Of a DNA stretch of 41,216 nucleotides, positions 1 to 9,013 are shown one piece after another. The stretch is taken from the NCBI RefSeq assembly GCF_023073715.1, contig NZ_JADPKA010000114.1, positions 1 through 41,216 of the forward strand. Direction: 5' to 3'. The position numbers and the translations under genes were made by a program. This stretch comes from Bradyrhizobium sp. 164 (GTDB lineage: Bacteria > Pseudomonadota > Alphaproteobacteria > Rhizobiales > Xanthobacteraceae). The notes under the pieces were generated by a model that worked only from the letters and a program-made list of their open reading frames with translations, was not told the origin of the DNA and searched no databases. Every line of letters begins with the position of its first letter. Position 1 is the first letter of the stretch.

Positions 1-2631
1 GAGGAGCAGCTCAAATCCGTCGCCTCGCTCGATGAAGACCGCATCCTGCGCCGCTTCACCAATCTGGTGCAGGCAACCATTCGCACCAATCTGTGGCAGG
101 TCGGCGAGGATGGACATCCGCGTCCGGTGATCTCCTTCAAGTTCGACGCGCGCAGGATCGATGACCTGCCGGCGCCACGACCGCTCTACGAGATCTTCGT
201 CTATTCACCTCGTGTCGAAGGTATTCACCTGCGCTTTGGCAAGGTTGCGCGCGGTGGTTTGCGCTGGTCCGACCGGCCGCAGGATTTCCGCACCGAGATT
301 CTCGGCCTGGTGAAAGCGCAGCAGGTCAAGAACGCCGTGATCGTGCCGGTCGGCGCCAAAGGCGGCTTCGTGCCCAAGCGCCTGCCGTCGCCTTCCAATC
401 GCGACGCCTGGCTCGCGGAGGGCACCGAAGCCTATCGCATCTTCGTTCGCTCGCTGCTCGAACTCACCGACAATCTCGACGGCGACATCGTCGTGCCGCC
501 CGAATCCACCGTGCGCAACGACGGCGACGACCCCTACCTCGTCGTCGCCGCCGACAAGGGCACCGCCACCTTCTCCGACGTCGCCAACGCGATCTCGGCC
601 AAGAAGAACCATTGGCTCGGCGATGCCTTCGCATCCGGCGGCAGCCAGGGCTACGATCACAAGAAGATGGGGATCACGGCGCGCGGCGCCTGGGAGGCGG
701 TCAAGCGCCACTTCCGCGAGTTCGGCACCGACATTCAGACCACGCCATTCACCGCTGTCGGCGTGGGCGACATGTCCGGCGACGTTTTCGGCAATGGCAT
801 GCTGCTTTCGCCGGCGACAAAGCTTGTGGCGGCTTTCGATCATCGCGACATCTTCATCGATCCCTCGCCTGATCCCGCGATCAGCTTTGCTGAGCGCAAG
901 CGCTTGTTCGACGCGCCGCGATCGAGCTGGCAGGACTACAACAAGTCGCTGATCTCGCAGGGCGGCGGCGTGTTCTCGCGCCTCCTCAAGGCGATCCCGC
1001 TCGCCCCGGAGGTGCGCACCCTGCTCGATCTCGACAAGCCGCAAGCCACGCCTTTCGAAGTGATGACGGCAATCCTGAAAGCGCGCGTGGACTTGCTGTG
1101 GTTTGGTGGCATCGGCACCTATATTCGCGCGTCGGCGGAGAGCGACGATCAGGTCGGGGACCGCGCCAACGATCCGATCCGCATCGCGGGTGGCGACGTG
1201 CGCGCCCGGGTGATCGGCGAAGGCGCCAATCTCGGCGTCACCCAGCGCGGCCGCATCGAAGCGGCGCAGAAGGGCGTCAAGCTCAACACCGACGCCATCG
1301 ACAATTCGGCCGGCGTGAACACGTCCGACGTCGAGGTCAATATCAAGATCGCGCTGGCGCGTCCCGAGCGCGAGGGACGCCTCAGCCCCGCTGACCGCAA
1401 CAGCCTGCTTGCCGCGATGACCGACGAGGTCGGCGCGCTGGTGCTGCGCAACAACTATCTGCAGACGCTGGCGCTCTCGCTGGCCGAGCGCAAGGGCGTG
1501 GCCGAGACCGGCTTCCTGGCCCGGCTGATGCAGTCGCTCGAGCGGCGCGGCTTGCTCAGCCGCGCGGTGGAGTTCTTGCCCGACGACGCAGCGCTCACCG
1601 AGCGCACACGGCGCGGCCAGTTCCTGACGCGGCCCGAGCTGGCCGTGTTGCTCGCCTACGCCAAGCTGACCCTCTACGATGACCTGCTCGTCACCAGCGT
1701 GCCCGATGATCCCTATCTTGCCCGCGAGTTGTCTCAGTATTTTCCGCGCGAGCTTCAGGACAAGTTCCCGACAGCGGCCGAACTGCATCGTCTGCGGCGG
1801 GAGATCATCGCGACCAGCCTCGCCAATGCGGTGATCAACCGCGGCGGCCCGGCCTGTGTCGTACGCCTGATCGACGAGACGGACGCCGATATCCCGACCA
1901 TCGCCATGGCCTATGTGGCGGTCGATGAATGCTACGGTCTTAAGGGGCTCAATGACGCGATCGATGCACTCGACGCCTGCATCGACGGTCAGGTGCAGCT
2001 GTCGCTCTACGCTTCCGTTCAGGACCTCCTGCTCTCCCGCATGGTCTGGTATGTGCGCAATGTCGATTTCAGGGGCGGGCTGGAGGCCGTGGTCGCGCGC
2101 TTCGGCCCGGCTATCCGCCAGATTGTCGCCGCGCTCGACACTACCCTGCCGCCGGACTTACTGGCCGCACGCGCCAAGCGTCGGCAGGACCTGACCGACG
2201 CTGGCGTCCCGGCCGGCGTTGCCGGCGAGCTCGCCGATCTCGACGCTCTGGTCTCGGCACCCGATATCGTGACGGTCGCCGAGCGCACCACCCGCCCCAT
2301 TGGCGACGCCGCCGCGACGTTCTTTGCCGCCGAGGCGAATTTCCGTCTCGACCGCATCATTGCCGCCGCGCGCCACGTGCCGGCAAACGACTATTTCGAA
2401 CGTCTAGCCATCGATCGCGCCGTTGAGCAGATCGCTGGCGCCGAAAGAAGACTGGCCGCGGATATGCTGGCGACCGGCCAGTCCGGCCAGCAGGCCGTCG
2501 AGACCTGGCTCGCGGCTCACCCCGAAGCGACGCGCATCCGCCGCTCGGTCGAGGAGATTGCTGCCAGCGGCCTGACGCTCGCCAAGCTGACGGTAGCGGC
2601 GAACCTGCTGGGGGACTTGGTCAAAGCCTGA
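1..2631 (+). CDS. NAD-specific glutamate dehydrogenase, C-terminal part (5' end outside window)
   Basis: The frame is open from base 1, so the gene starts upstream of the window; 876 codons are visible. The product matches the very large (about 1,600-residue) bacterial NAD-dependent glutamate dehydrogenases, which oxidatively deaminate glutamate to 2-oxoglutarate and ammonium in the cytoplasm. The visible part carries the dehydrogenase core: an RGGLRWSDR segment (codons about 81-90) followed by KAQQVKNAVIVPVGAKGG, the substrate-binding lysine region typical of the family. Further on are GVGDMSGDVFGNGML and the nucleotide-binding region (VIGEGANLGVTQRGR). The remaining 400 or so residues are the helical C-terminal domain of the long form. 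It ends in TGA at 2629-2631. A GTG at 67 is an internal codon, not a start. No frameshift was seen. Confidence 0.95.
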   Translation, partial: EEQLKSVASLDEDRILRRFTNLVQATIRTNLWQVGEDGHPRPVISFKFDARRIDDLPAPRPLYEIFVYSPRVEGIHLRFGKVARGGLRWSDRPQDFRTEILGLVKAQQVKNAVIVPVGAKGGFVPKRLPSPSNRDAWLAEGTEAYRIFVRSLLELTDNLDGDIVVPPESTVRNDGDDPYLVVAADKGTATFSDVANAISAKKNHWLGDAFASGGSQGYDHKKMGITARGAWEAVKRHFREFGTDIQTTPFTAVGVGDMSGDVFGNGMLLSPATKLVAAFDHRDIFIDPSPDPAISFAERKRLFDAPRSSWQDYNKSLISQGGGVFSRLLKAIPLAPEVRTLLDLDKPQATPFEVMTAILKARVDLLWFGGIGTYIRASAESDDQVGDRANDPIRIAGGDVRARVIGEGANLGVTQRGRIEAAQKGVKLNTDAIDNSAGVNTSDVEVNIKIALARPEREGRLSPADRNSLLAAMTDEVGALVLRNNYLQTLALSLAERKGVAETGFLARLMQSLERRGLLSRAVEFLPDDAALTERTRRGQFLTRPELAVLLAYAKLTLYDDLLVTSVPDDPYLARELSQYFPRELQDKFPTAAELHRLRREIIATSLANAVINRGGPACVVRLIDETDADIPTIAMAYVAVDECYGLKGLNDAIDALDACIDGQVQLSLYASVQDLLLSRMVWYVRNVDFRGGLEAVVARFGPAIRQIVAALDTTLPPDLLAARAKRRQDLTDAGVPAGVAGELADLDALVSAPDIVTVAERTTRPIGDAAATFFAAEANFRLDRIIAAARHVPANDYFERLAIDRAVEQIAGAERRLAADMLATGQSGQQAVETWLAAHPEATRIRRSVEEIAASGLTLAKLTVAANLLGDLVKA

Positions 2632-2702
2632 GGACGTTGCGAGGCAGCGATGTAACACGTGCAATGCCAGCGCCACTTGTCGCCGGCGAACGGAGGAATC
2701 CA

Positions 2703-3023
2703 ATGATCCACGCCACTTGCCATACCGCCGACAATGTCCGCTGCATCGAGTTCGATGCCACACCCTGGTTCAACGAGGCTGACGCTCCGAGCATTATCGA
2801 CTTGGCCCAACGAGGATGGGCCAGTACCGCGATTGCAGATTCCCTCGAGGGCCGACGCGGATACGAACGGCTGCACGACCTCGTTGAGTATGCGGCGAAG
2901 CGACTGCAATCAGAATCCCTGGAGGACCCGACCTGGGAAACCTTCGAGTGCGTCGTCGACGGACCGGAGGCCGTGGCCTGGCTCGAGAAAAACCGACCCG
3001 ACGTGATGACAAGGATCCGGTAA
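2703..3023 (+). CDS. Small hypothetical protein, 106 residues
   Basis: I do not recognise the family. The ATG at 2703 is preferred over an upstream in-frame codon at 2637 because GGAGG (2692-2696) lies seven bases before it. The protein is acidic and soluble-looking, with no signal peptide or membrane segment. A tryptophan-rich N-terminal half (PWFNEAD, LAQRGWAS) is followed by a helical stretch around residues 55-75 and a C-terminal VAWLEKNRPDV. It follows the glutamate dehydrogenase stop by 71 bases on the same strand, so co-transcription is possible. It converges with the next gene. A short stem (AAGCGC/GCGCTT, about 3032-3053) between them could end transcription. Confidence 0.65.
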   Translation: MIHATCHTADNVRCIEFDATPWFNEADAPSIIDLAQRGWASTAIADSLEGRRGYERLHDLVEYAAKRLQSESLEDPTWETFECVVDGPEAVAWLEKNRPDVMTRIR

Positions 3024-3105
3024 GCGACGAAAAGCGCTGCAACGGCGGCGCTTGATTGGCGGCATTGCGATTGCAACGACTGCAAATCAATTCAGGCGTA
3101 AAGCT

Positions 3106-3675
3106 TCACTCATCCAATTTCTTGTTCAGTTCAGGATCGAGCTTGGTCCGGTCGACAGACTGATAGAACGTGACAGGTCTGCATTTTCCGTCGAAATCCG
3201 CGAGGACGACGGCGGTCCACGGACTCGTGGTCTCGCCCGAACCGTCGCGGGGGTCCGGCATGACCTTGCGAGCAGCGACCACATACCAAGCGCGACCAGC
3301 CGTTGCCGCCTTCGCAGCCGCAGCGAACTCATCCAATATTCCGCGCAGATTTTTGCGCATTTCTTCTTCAGTGTCCCCGCGGAGGTATTTTCGAGACGAC
3401 TTTCCTGCCTCCCCGTACTCATGATGAATGTTCAACTGCAGTCGGGCATCGTCCACTTCGATCTTCGTCACCCGCGTCACCGCTCCGCCTTCGCGAAGAT
3501 AATCTCGCACCCGGACATCGCAGGCCAAAAATCTGTCCGTGGGCGGCTGAGCAAGGGTAGCTGCAGGGGAGACTGCGGCAAGTTTCTTTTTTCGAGGAGC
3601 AGCATCCGCAGGCATCGTGGCGATGGCGGCGCTGAGGAGCGCCACTGCCAGCACGACTGGAAGAGGGGCATTCAT
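3106..3675 (-). CDS. Secreted hypothetical protein, 189 residues, EcfG-type promoter
   Basis: The protein begins with a typical Sec signal peptide (basic-hydrophobic N-terminus, then ADA around residues 24-26). A lysine-rich linker, PRKKK, follows. The mature part is charged and lacks membrane segments; one short motif, CDVRVRDYLREGG, contains a cysteine and a second lies near the C-terminus (FDGKCRPV). I do not recognise the family. The ATG at 3675 is supported by the signal peptide and by a GGAAC-N17-CGTT promoter on the same strand at 3729-3704. That would give a leader of about 20-25 bases and place the gene in the general stress response. It diverges from the penicillin-binding protein gene at 3870. 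Confidence 0.75.
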   Translation of the reverse strand: MNAPLPVVLAVALLSAAIATMPADAAPRKKKLAAVSPAATLAQPPTDRFLACDVRVRDYLREGGAVTRVTKIEVDDARLQLNIHHEYGEAGKSSRKYLRGDTEEEMRKNLRGILDEFAAAAKAATAGRAWYVVAARKVMPDPRDGSGETTSPWTAVVLADFDGKCRPVTFYQSVDRTKLDPELNKKLDE

Positions 3676-3703
3676 GAGTGCGCTGCCAATTCGGTCTTTC
3701 TAA

Positions 3704-3729
3704 AACGCACGGGCCTCGGCATTGGTTCC
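3704..3729 (-). promoter_or_regulatory. EcfG-type (general stress sigma factor) promoter
   Basis: On the minus strand the sequence reads GGAAC (3729-3725), 17 bases, then CGTT (3707-3704). This matches the alphaproteobacterial sigma-EcfG consensus GGAAC-N16/17-CGTT. The ATG of the secreted protein lies 28 bases downstream of the -10 element, a normal spacing. The match is read directly; its activity is inferred. Confidence 0.6.
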
Positions 3730-3869
3730 GCGACCGCGGCCAGGTCGGAGCAATCATGAAGGCCCGGAGAAGCGGGTGGCGGCAGCTCAGGAACTTTTTT
3801 CTCAACACAGTCTTGTTTGTTATTGTTTGACGACCTTACGGAGGCGGCTTTTTCGACCGTCGGCCGGTC

Positions 3870-6731
3870 ATGGACTCGATACTCATCAAGATCTTCGCCA
3901 CGGCGCTTGCCTTCAGCCAGGTCACTACCCGGCCGGATGGAGTCAAGACGGAGTTCGATGCGGTGCGCGACCGCTTCGAGGTGGCGCAGCTTTTGAGTGC
4001 CGGCTGCGCCCACATGCGCAAGGCTTTCGACATCGAGGACATCAACCTGGACGATCTGATTGCCACTGCCATGGATGACAAGGAAGCGTTGAACAGCGAG
4101 ATCAAGGCGCTCAAAGGACTGAATCTGGCCAACCTCCAGGTGGCCTATAGGCAGTTCTGCAAGGTCGACAACGTGGAAGAATCTCCGGTCGATCTTGGTC
4201 AGGTCATCGCCTTCTACAACAGCGCGGTCAAGGATCTGCCCGACGCGGCGCAGCTTAAGCACCTCAGGCTGCCTGGCACCAGCATAGTCCTCGACAACAA
4301 GAGCGAGCGCTTTGCCGAGATTTACGTGCCGAACAACCGCCGCATCTGGGCCAAGCTTGCGGATATCCCGGAAGCGGTGCGCAACGCATTTGTCGCCGCC
4401 GAGGACAAGCGCTTCTTCCAACATACCGGCATTGACGAGCGCGGACTGGTCCGCGCCTTCATCGGCAACTTCACGCACCCGGGCCGGCCGCAGGGCGGCT
4501 CGACCATTACGCAGCAGGTCGCCAAGAACCTGCTGGTAGGCAACGACATCACTTACGAAAGAAAACTGCGCGAAATGATCGTTGCCTCGCGAATGGAGCG
4601 CGCCCTGACCAAGGCGGAAATCCTCGAGCTCTATCTCAACTCGATTTATCTCGGTCGCGGAGCCTGGGGCATCGAGATGGCGGCGCGCAGCTATTTCGGC
4701 AAACCGGCCAAGGCGCTCTCCGCTGTCGAGGGCGCCCTCCTCGCAGGGCTCGCCAAGGGACCGAACTACTTCAACCCCGACCACCATCCCGAGCGCGCGC
4801 GCGAGCGCCTTGCCTACGTGCTCGGCCGCATGCGGGACGACGCCATGATCGACGCCGCCGCGGCGAAGGCAGAATTGCCGCAGCTGGTCGAGTACCGGCC
4901 GACGCGACGGGACTTCGGCTTTCACTTCGTCGATCACATCGCCCGCGAGGCAAAGTTGACCGCGGGCCTTGATACTCTGACCAACTCCTCCTACACGGTG
5001 CGCTCGACCGTCAACTCGGCCTTGCAGCGCGTCGTCGAAGCGATATTGCAGGAGGGCCTCGCGCGGTACGAGCTGAACACCGGCCGTTACAAATTTGAGG
5101 GACCCGAGGCGAACATTTCCGATGACGTCCATCGTATTGCGGCAGACCTGAAGACCACGGAACCGGCTTGGCTCGCCGCGTTGAAGACGACGCGGCTACC
5201 TCTCTATGACGTTCACTGGCAATCGGCGGTCGTCCTGGAGAATGCGCGTGGCAAGCGTGGCCATGCGATCAACGTCGGCCTGACCGACGGAAGAATCCTG
5301 CCGCTGAACACCTGGAGCACCGCGATCCAGCGCGGCCTTAAGCCGTACGATGTAGTCTACGTGCAACCGCGGGAAGCCAAGGGCAAGGAAGCGGCGCGTG
5401 CCGACCTGCGTATTCGACCGACCGTGCAGGGAGCGGCGCTCGTACTCGGTAACGAAACCGGCCGCATTCTCGCGATGGCGGGCGGCTTTTCGTATCCGGC
5501 AAGCCAGCTCAACCGCGTCGTCCAGAGCTTGCGCCAACCCGGCTCCACCTTGAAGCCGCTGACCTATCTCGCCGCCCTTCGCAAGGGATTGCAACCCAAC
5601 ACGCTGGTGATGGACGAACCCATTACGCTGACTCCGATCGGCGCGACGGTCCACGCGCGCCGGGGCGATTTCTGGTCGCCGAAGAACTATGACGGCGGCG
5701 CTTTGGGCGCCATTACACTGCGACGTGCGCTGGAAAACTCCCGCAATCTCGCCACCGTGCAACTGCTCGCGTCCGGGCTCGACGACAGTGCCGAGCGAGG
5801 CCTCGACCGAGTCTGCGAGCTCGCGATGGAAGCGCAGCTCTACAAGGACTGCATGCGCTACTACCCGTTCGTGCTCGGTGCCCAAACCGTGCGGCTCATC
5901 GACCTTGCCGCGTTCTATGCAGCGATCGCCAACGAGGGCGCCCGGCCCCGGCCCCATGCGATCGAAACGATCGAACAGGACGGCCGACCAATCTACCAGC
6001 ACGATCCGCGTGCGCTGGACTGGATCGGCTCGGCCGACCGCGCATCGTTTTACCAGTTGAAATCAATGCTGCAGGGCGTGCTCGCGCGCGGAACCGCGCG
6101 CGTCGTGAAGCATCTTTCGCCCTTTGTCGGCGGCAAGACTGGTACCACTGATAATGCGGTCGACGCCTGGTTCGTCGGTTTCACAAATGACGTAACCATC
6201 GCCATCTGGGTCGGCTACGACAACAGCATTGGCGGACGCCGCTCCCTTGGCCCCGGCCAGACCGGATCAAAAGTGGCGCTGCCGATGTTCGAGCCGATCG
6301 TGCAGGCAGCCTGGGAGCTGCACGCCCCCAAGACGGCATTGAACGGCCCTTCGCGCGAAGCAATGCATCAGCTCGCTACTCTGTCGATCGATCCCTATAC
6401 CGGCGATCCTTCACCGGCCGGCTCGGGCCGCGCTTTCACCGAGTATCTCAAGAGGGATCCGTCGGGCAGAATCGATGATACGCAATTTCGGATCGTCTCG
6501 CGTGCAGAAAGCTACGCTTATCGTGGCGGTCGTGACGAAGACGGGCCATTCCAGCAGTGGTCCTATGAGAACCGCCATTACGGCGATAACCGGTCGCCCT
6601 TTCCATTCCCGACCTGGCGTCTTGGTCCGCGCGAATATCCCTCCTGGCGCGGACCTTCCGATGACGAGGACCGCCTCCCGCGACCGCCGCTCCGAGTCGA
6701 TCCCGATTATTTCTGGCGGCGGCTGAATTGA
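3870..6731 (+). CDS. Bifunctional penicillin-binding protein (glycosyltransferase 51 plus transpeptidase)
   Basis: This class A enzyme polymerises lipid II glycan strands and cross-links their peptides in the periplasm. The glycosyltransferase domain spans about residues 145-320. It has the catalytic glutamate in EDKRFFQHTGID (E178) and the GGSTITQQVAKNLL motif near 208-221. The penicillin-binding domain spans about 480-830, with the active-site serine in GSTLKP (S559), the SRN motif (S624) and KTGTT (K756). About 100 further residues form a charged, aromatic C-terminal tail. The N-terminus is unusual: only one weak hydrophobic stretch (ILIKIFATALAF), then about 120 residues of unassigned sequence before the first domain, instead of a clear long membrane anchor. 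No better in-frame start exists upstream, because a TGA at 3828 closes the frame. Confidence 0.92.
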   Translation: MDSILIKIFATALAFSQVTTRPDGVKTEFDAVRDRFEVAQLLSAGCAHMRKAFDIEDINLDDLIATAMDDKEALNSEIKALKGLNLANLQVAYRQFCKVDNVEESPVDLGQVIAFYNSAVKDLPDAAQLKHLRLPGTSIVLDNKSERFAEIYVPNNRRIWAKLADIPEAVRNAFVAAEDKRFFQHTGIDERGLVRAFIGNFTHPGRPQGGSTITQQVAKNLLVGNDITYERKLREMIVASRMERALTKAEILELYLNSIYLGRGAWGIEMAARSYFGKPAKALSAVEGALLAGLAKGPNYFNPDHHPERARERLAYVLGRMRDDAMIDAAAAKAELPQLVEYRPTRRDFGFHFVDHIAREAKLTAGLDTLTNSSYTVRSTVNSALQRVVEAILQEGLARYELNTGRYKFEGPEANISDDVHRIAADLKTTEPAWLAALKTTRLPLYDVHWQSAVVLENARGKRGHAINVGLTDGRILPLNTWSTAIQRGLKPYDVVYVQPREAKGKEAARADLRIRPTVQGAALVLGNETGRILAMAGGFSYPASQLNRVVQSLRQPGSTLKPLTYLAALRKGLQPNTLVMDEPITLTPIGATVHARRGDFWSPKNYDGGALGAITLRRALENSRNLATVQLLASGLDDSAERGLDRVCELAMEAQLYKDCMRYYPFVLGAQTVRLIDLAAFYAAIANEGARPRPHAIETIEQDGRPIYQHDPRALDWIGSADRASFYQLKSMLQGVLARGTARVVKHLSPFVGGKTGTTDNAVDAWFVGFTNDVTIAIWVGYDNSIGGRRSLGPGQTGSKVALPMFEPIVQAAWELHAPKTALNGPSREAMHQLATLSIDPYTGDPSPAGSGRAFTEYLKRDPSGRIDDTQFRIVSRAESYAYRGGRDEDGPFQQWSYENRHYGDNRSPFPFPTWRLGPREYPSWRGPSDDEDRLPRPPLRVDPDYFWRRLN

Positions 6732-6741
6732 GCATTGACCC

Positions 6742-7746
6742 ATGAGACTGCACCGTGCCGCTGTCCTCATCGCCGCCTGCGTGACCGCCTACACAGGTGC
6801 GGCCGCGCAGGAATTCCAGCTGGAGGACGTGCCCGCAGTCGCCAGCGTCCCGATCGCACAGATCAAGCCGAGCACAGTCATCTTCGCCGACCAACGCAAC
6901 GACAAACTCGCTGATCCCGCGACCGAGCTCATTCCTTTCGACGATTGGGCCCGCTCACGTCCGGTTCAGCGGCGCTTCCTCTCGCTCTTCCCGAGCTTCG
7001 TTGAGCCCACGCTCAACCAACAAACGAAGCTGAAGCTCTCGGTCTACCAGGCGGAGGCTCGGTTTCGACTGCCAAGACCGGCAGCGGCATTGGATCTGTC
7101 GCGCTATGCGAACGTCACCTTCCTTGAGCAGATCGATCCGGCAGTCAAGCACCGGCCGATCACCGCGGGCGATGATGCTCCCAACAAAGACGCTGGCGCC
7201 GCGCACCGTCCGCCGGATCGCCGCTGGTGCGAGGACGCGAACGCGATCTGCGTGCGGTCCCGCTACATGTTCGAAGGGAAAATTCCGGCGGGCATTCAGC
7301 TTGCCAACAAGCTGCGCGAGGAGAGCAAAAAACCGATTCCGGATTTCATCGAGTTCCAGAGTGAGATCATGTTGGTCACGCAGCCGCGCCTTACCGAGTT
7401 GCCGACCCTGACAGGGCTCGACTCCACAGTCACCAGCGCGCTCGAGCAGAACATCTTTTGGGTGAACCAGGTCATCCAGTTCGGCAAGCTGCTTGCGGTT
7501 CTGCAACAGCATCCGACCGAGCGGGAAGCCGCCATCGCAACGGTCTACATCCTGATTGCGGTCAGGAACGACGTGCTGCACAAGCAAAGGGAATACAGCA
7601 ATACACCCGTTCTGCGAAACCTCGTGCCCGCGCAACTGCTCATGGGCAAGAGCTCCTTCAACAGCGGCGATTCGCTGAGCGCCGGCCTGCCGAAATACGC
7701 CAGAAGCCGCATCAAGGCGATCGCCAACATGATGGAGCGGGAATAG
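6742..7746 (+). CDS. Secreted hypothetical protein, 334 residues, downstream of PBP
   Basis: The ATG at 6742 lies only 10 bases after the penicillin-binding protein stop, so the two are almost certainly one transcription unit. That suggests a cell-envelope role. The first 22 residues form a Sec signal peptide (hydrophobic core followed by GAAAQ). The mature protein is about 310 residues, with two cysteines close together (WCEDANAIC) that could form a disulfide, and a helical C-terminal half. I do not recognise the family, and no catalytic motif is visible. A periplasmic partner of the penicillin-binding protein is only an inference from position. Confidence 0.8.
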   Translation: MRLHRAAVLIAACVTAYTGAAAQEFQLEDVPAVASVPIAQIKPSTVIFADQRNDKLADPATELIPFDDWARSRPVQRRFLSLFPSFVEPTLNQQTKLKLSVYQAEARFRLPRPAAALDLSRYANVTFLEQIDPAVKHRPITAGDDAPNKDAGAAHRPPDRRWCEDANAICVRSRYMFEGKIPAGIQLANKLREESKKPIPDFIEFQSEIMLVTQPRLTELPTLTGLDSTVTSALEQNIFWVNQVIQFGKLLAVLQQHPTEREAAIATVYILIAVRNDVLHKQREYSNTPVLRNLVPAQLLMGKSSFNSGDSLSAGLPKYARSRIKAIANMMERE

Positions 7747-8066
7747 ATCGTGTGCAGCAACGACAAATCGCGTTTGCAGTCGACAGGCATCTGAGAAACC
7801 CCGAAGAACTGGCAAACAGGTCTCCGAGCCAGGGCAAGACTCCTGCCCGCCGCCGCTTGCAAGATCAATCGATCAAGAGGCTGCCACTCCCGATCGGGAC
7901 TCCCATCCCAAAATATCGCGGAATGTCGTGCATTTTGGCGCGCCACTCAGAATAAAACTACGAACTCATATGTTATTGAAATATTGTTATAATTTAGACC
8001 GACGATTGCATCTCTCGTCTCGTTCCCAGCAGTCCGTGCGGCCATGGCTTATTCCCCACCAATTGA
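7747..8066. other. Intergenic, no gene seen
   Basis: About 320 bases without a supportable gene. The second half is AT-rich (about 7955-8005) and contains ATATTGTTATAATTTA, which could hold a promoter but has no intact gene behind it on either strand. Confidence 0.5.
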
Positions 8067-8600
8067 CTACTGAGGACAGATATTGAAAGTCGGACGGAAG
8101 TCCCTTGGATTCCAGCCGGAATCCCATACGGCGGACGACGAATCGAAGGCCACGTCCTTCATTATGCTAGTGCCCATCGCAACATTTGAGCCTTGAAAGT
8201 GTGGCTTCGCTATGCCGAAGCCGGGACGCCACAGCCATGGCGGCGCGGAAATTAGACGTCGTGGTAGGTGCAATGCATCGAACACCCGGCCGATCATCTC
8301 CCGACATGAAATGATTTCACACCCGGCAGCGAATAGAACTTGTTTACGGCGACTTAGCTTGTGGCTGCAGCGATGGCTCAGATTCCTCGGCGTGCACGGG
8401 CTGTCGCAGGCCGTGCGCCTCCGACCAGCGCATGAATCCAAAACGGCGGATCAGCCGATGTGGTGTCGCGGCCTTCGGCGTAGATCAGCGTGGGTCGCAG
8501 GATCGTCCAGCCAACTCATGTTGCTCGCAAGCTGCAACGATGCTTCGGAGGTCGGGACCTGCGCAACTCAGGACTGCAGCGACAATCGGTCCCTGCGGTG
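8067..8600 (-). pseudogene. Decayed NAD-dependent epimerase/dehydratase (C-terminal two thirds)
   Basis: Read on the minus strand, three frames give consecutive pieces of one short-chain NAD-dependent epimerase-like protein. The first is a WTILRPTLIYAEGRD segment (about 8504-8460), the usual RPTLIYG-type motif. The second is RLIRRFGFM followed by HGLRQPVHAEE (about 8455-8385). The third runs from CREMIGRVFDALHLPRR through PPWLWRPGFGIAKP to GWNPRDFRPTF (about 8325-8080). At least two frameshifts separate the pieces, and the Rossmann N-terminus (GxxGxxG) was not found upstream. The order and spacing of the pieces match a single ancestral gene. The assignment rests on recalled family motifs. Confidence 0.6.
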
Positions 8601-9013
8601 GCGTGAAAATCCGCGTCCAGGACAAAAATTATTGCGGCAGGGGCGACTGCGCGGCATTGTTGCGCGACGACGCTCGATCCACACACTGGGTGGCCTTTGA
8701 GCGATACGACGACCGGCTCGCCGAAGCCGATCGGGGCTCTGGGCGCCAGAATGGCCGACACAGGGGGGTCCCGCCGCGCACCTAGCACGTCTCCGGAGTC
8801 GCCGGCCCGCAGAACTCTCCCACCCCAGCAGCCGGGATCGGTGCGCGTTTGTTGGGCTGTTCACCTCCAAGCCCGCACGACATCAATGTCGAGCCCCTCA
8901 AGGGCTCACTGGTGCTGTCTCCGGAAAACCTGATCCGTAATTCCATCTTAAGAAATTTGGGGTGCAATTCAGCTGTTGCAGTGTAGAGCCCTTTTGCAAA
9001 TTCAGGCCCGCCA
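8601..9013. other. Intergenic, no gene seen
   Basis: About 410 bases upstream of the DUF2336 gene with no convincing coding sequence. It may contain further unrecognisable remains of the epimerase N-terminus on the minus strand. Confidence 0.4.

Noticed and set aside
205..1788. Long minus-strand open frame (527 codons) inside the glutamate dehydrogenase gene
   Set aside because: Antisense to a well-conserved gene; the composition is that of a shadow frame in GC-rich DNA and no family is recognised.
3672..5132. Long minus-strand frame (486 codons) across the penicillin-binding protein gene
   Set aside because: Shadow of a conserved gene with all catalytic motifs on the plus strand.
7955..8005. 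AT-rich stretch that could be a metal-regulator (Zur or Fur) box
   Set aside because: No symmetrical match to a consensus and no intact gene downstream.
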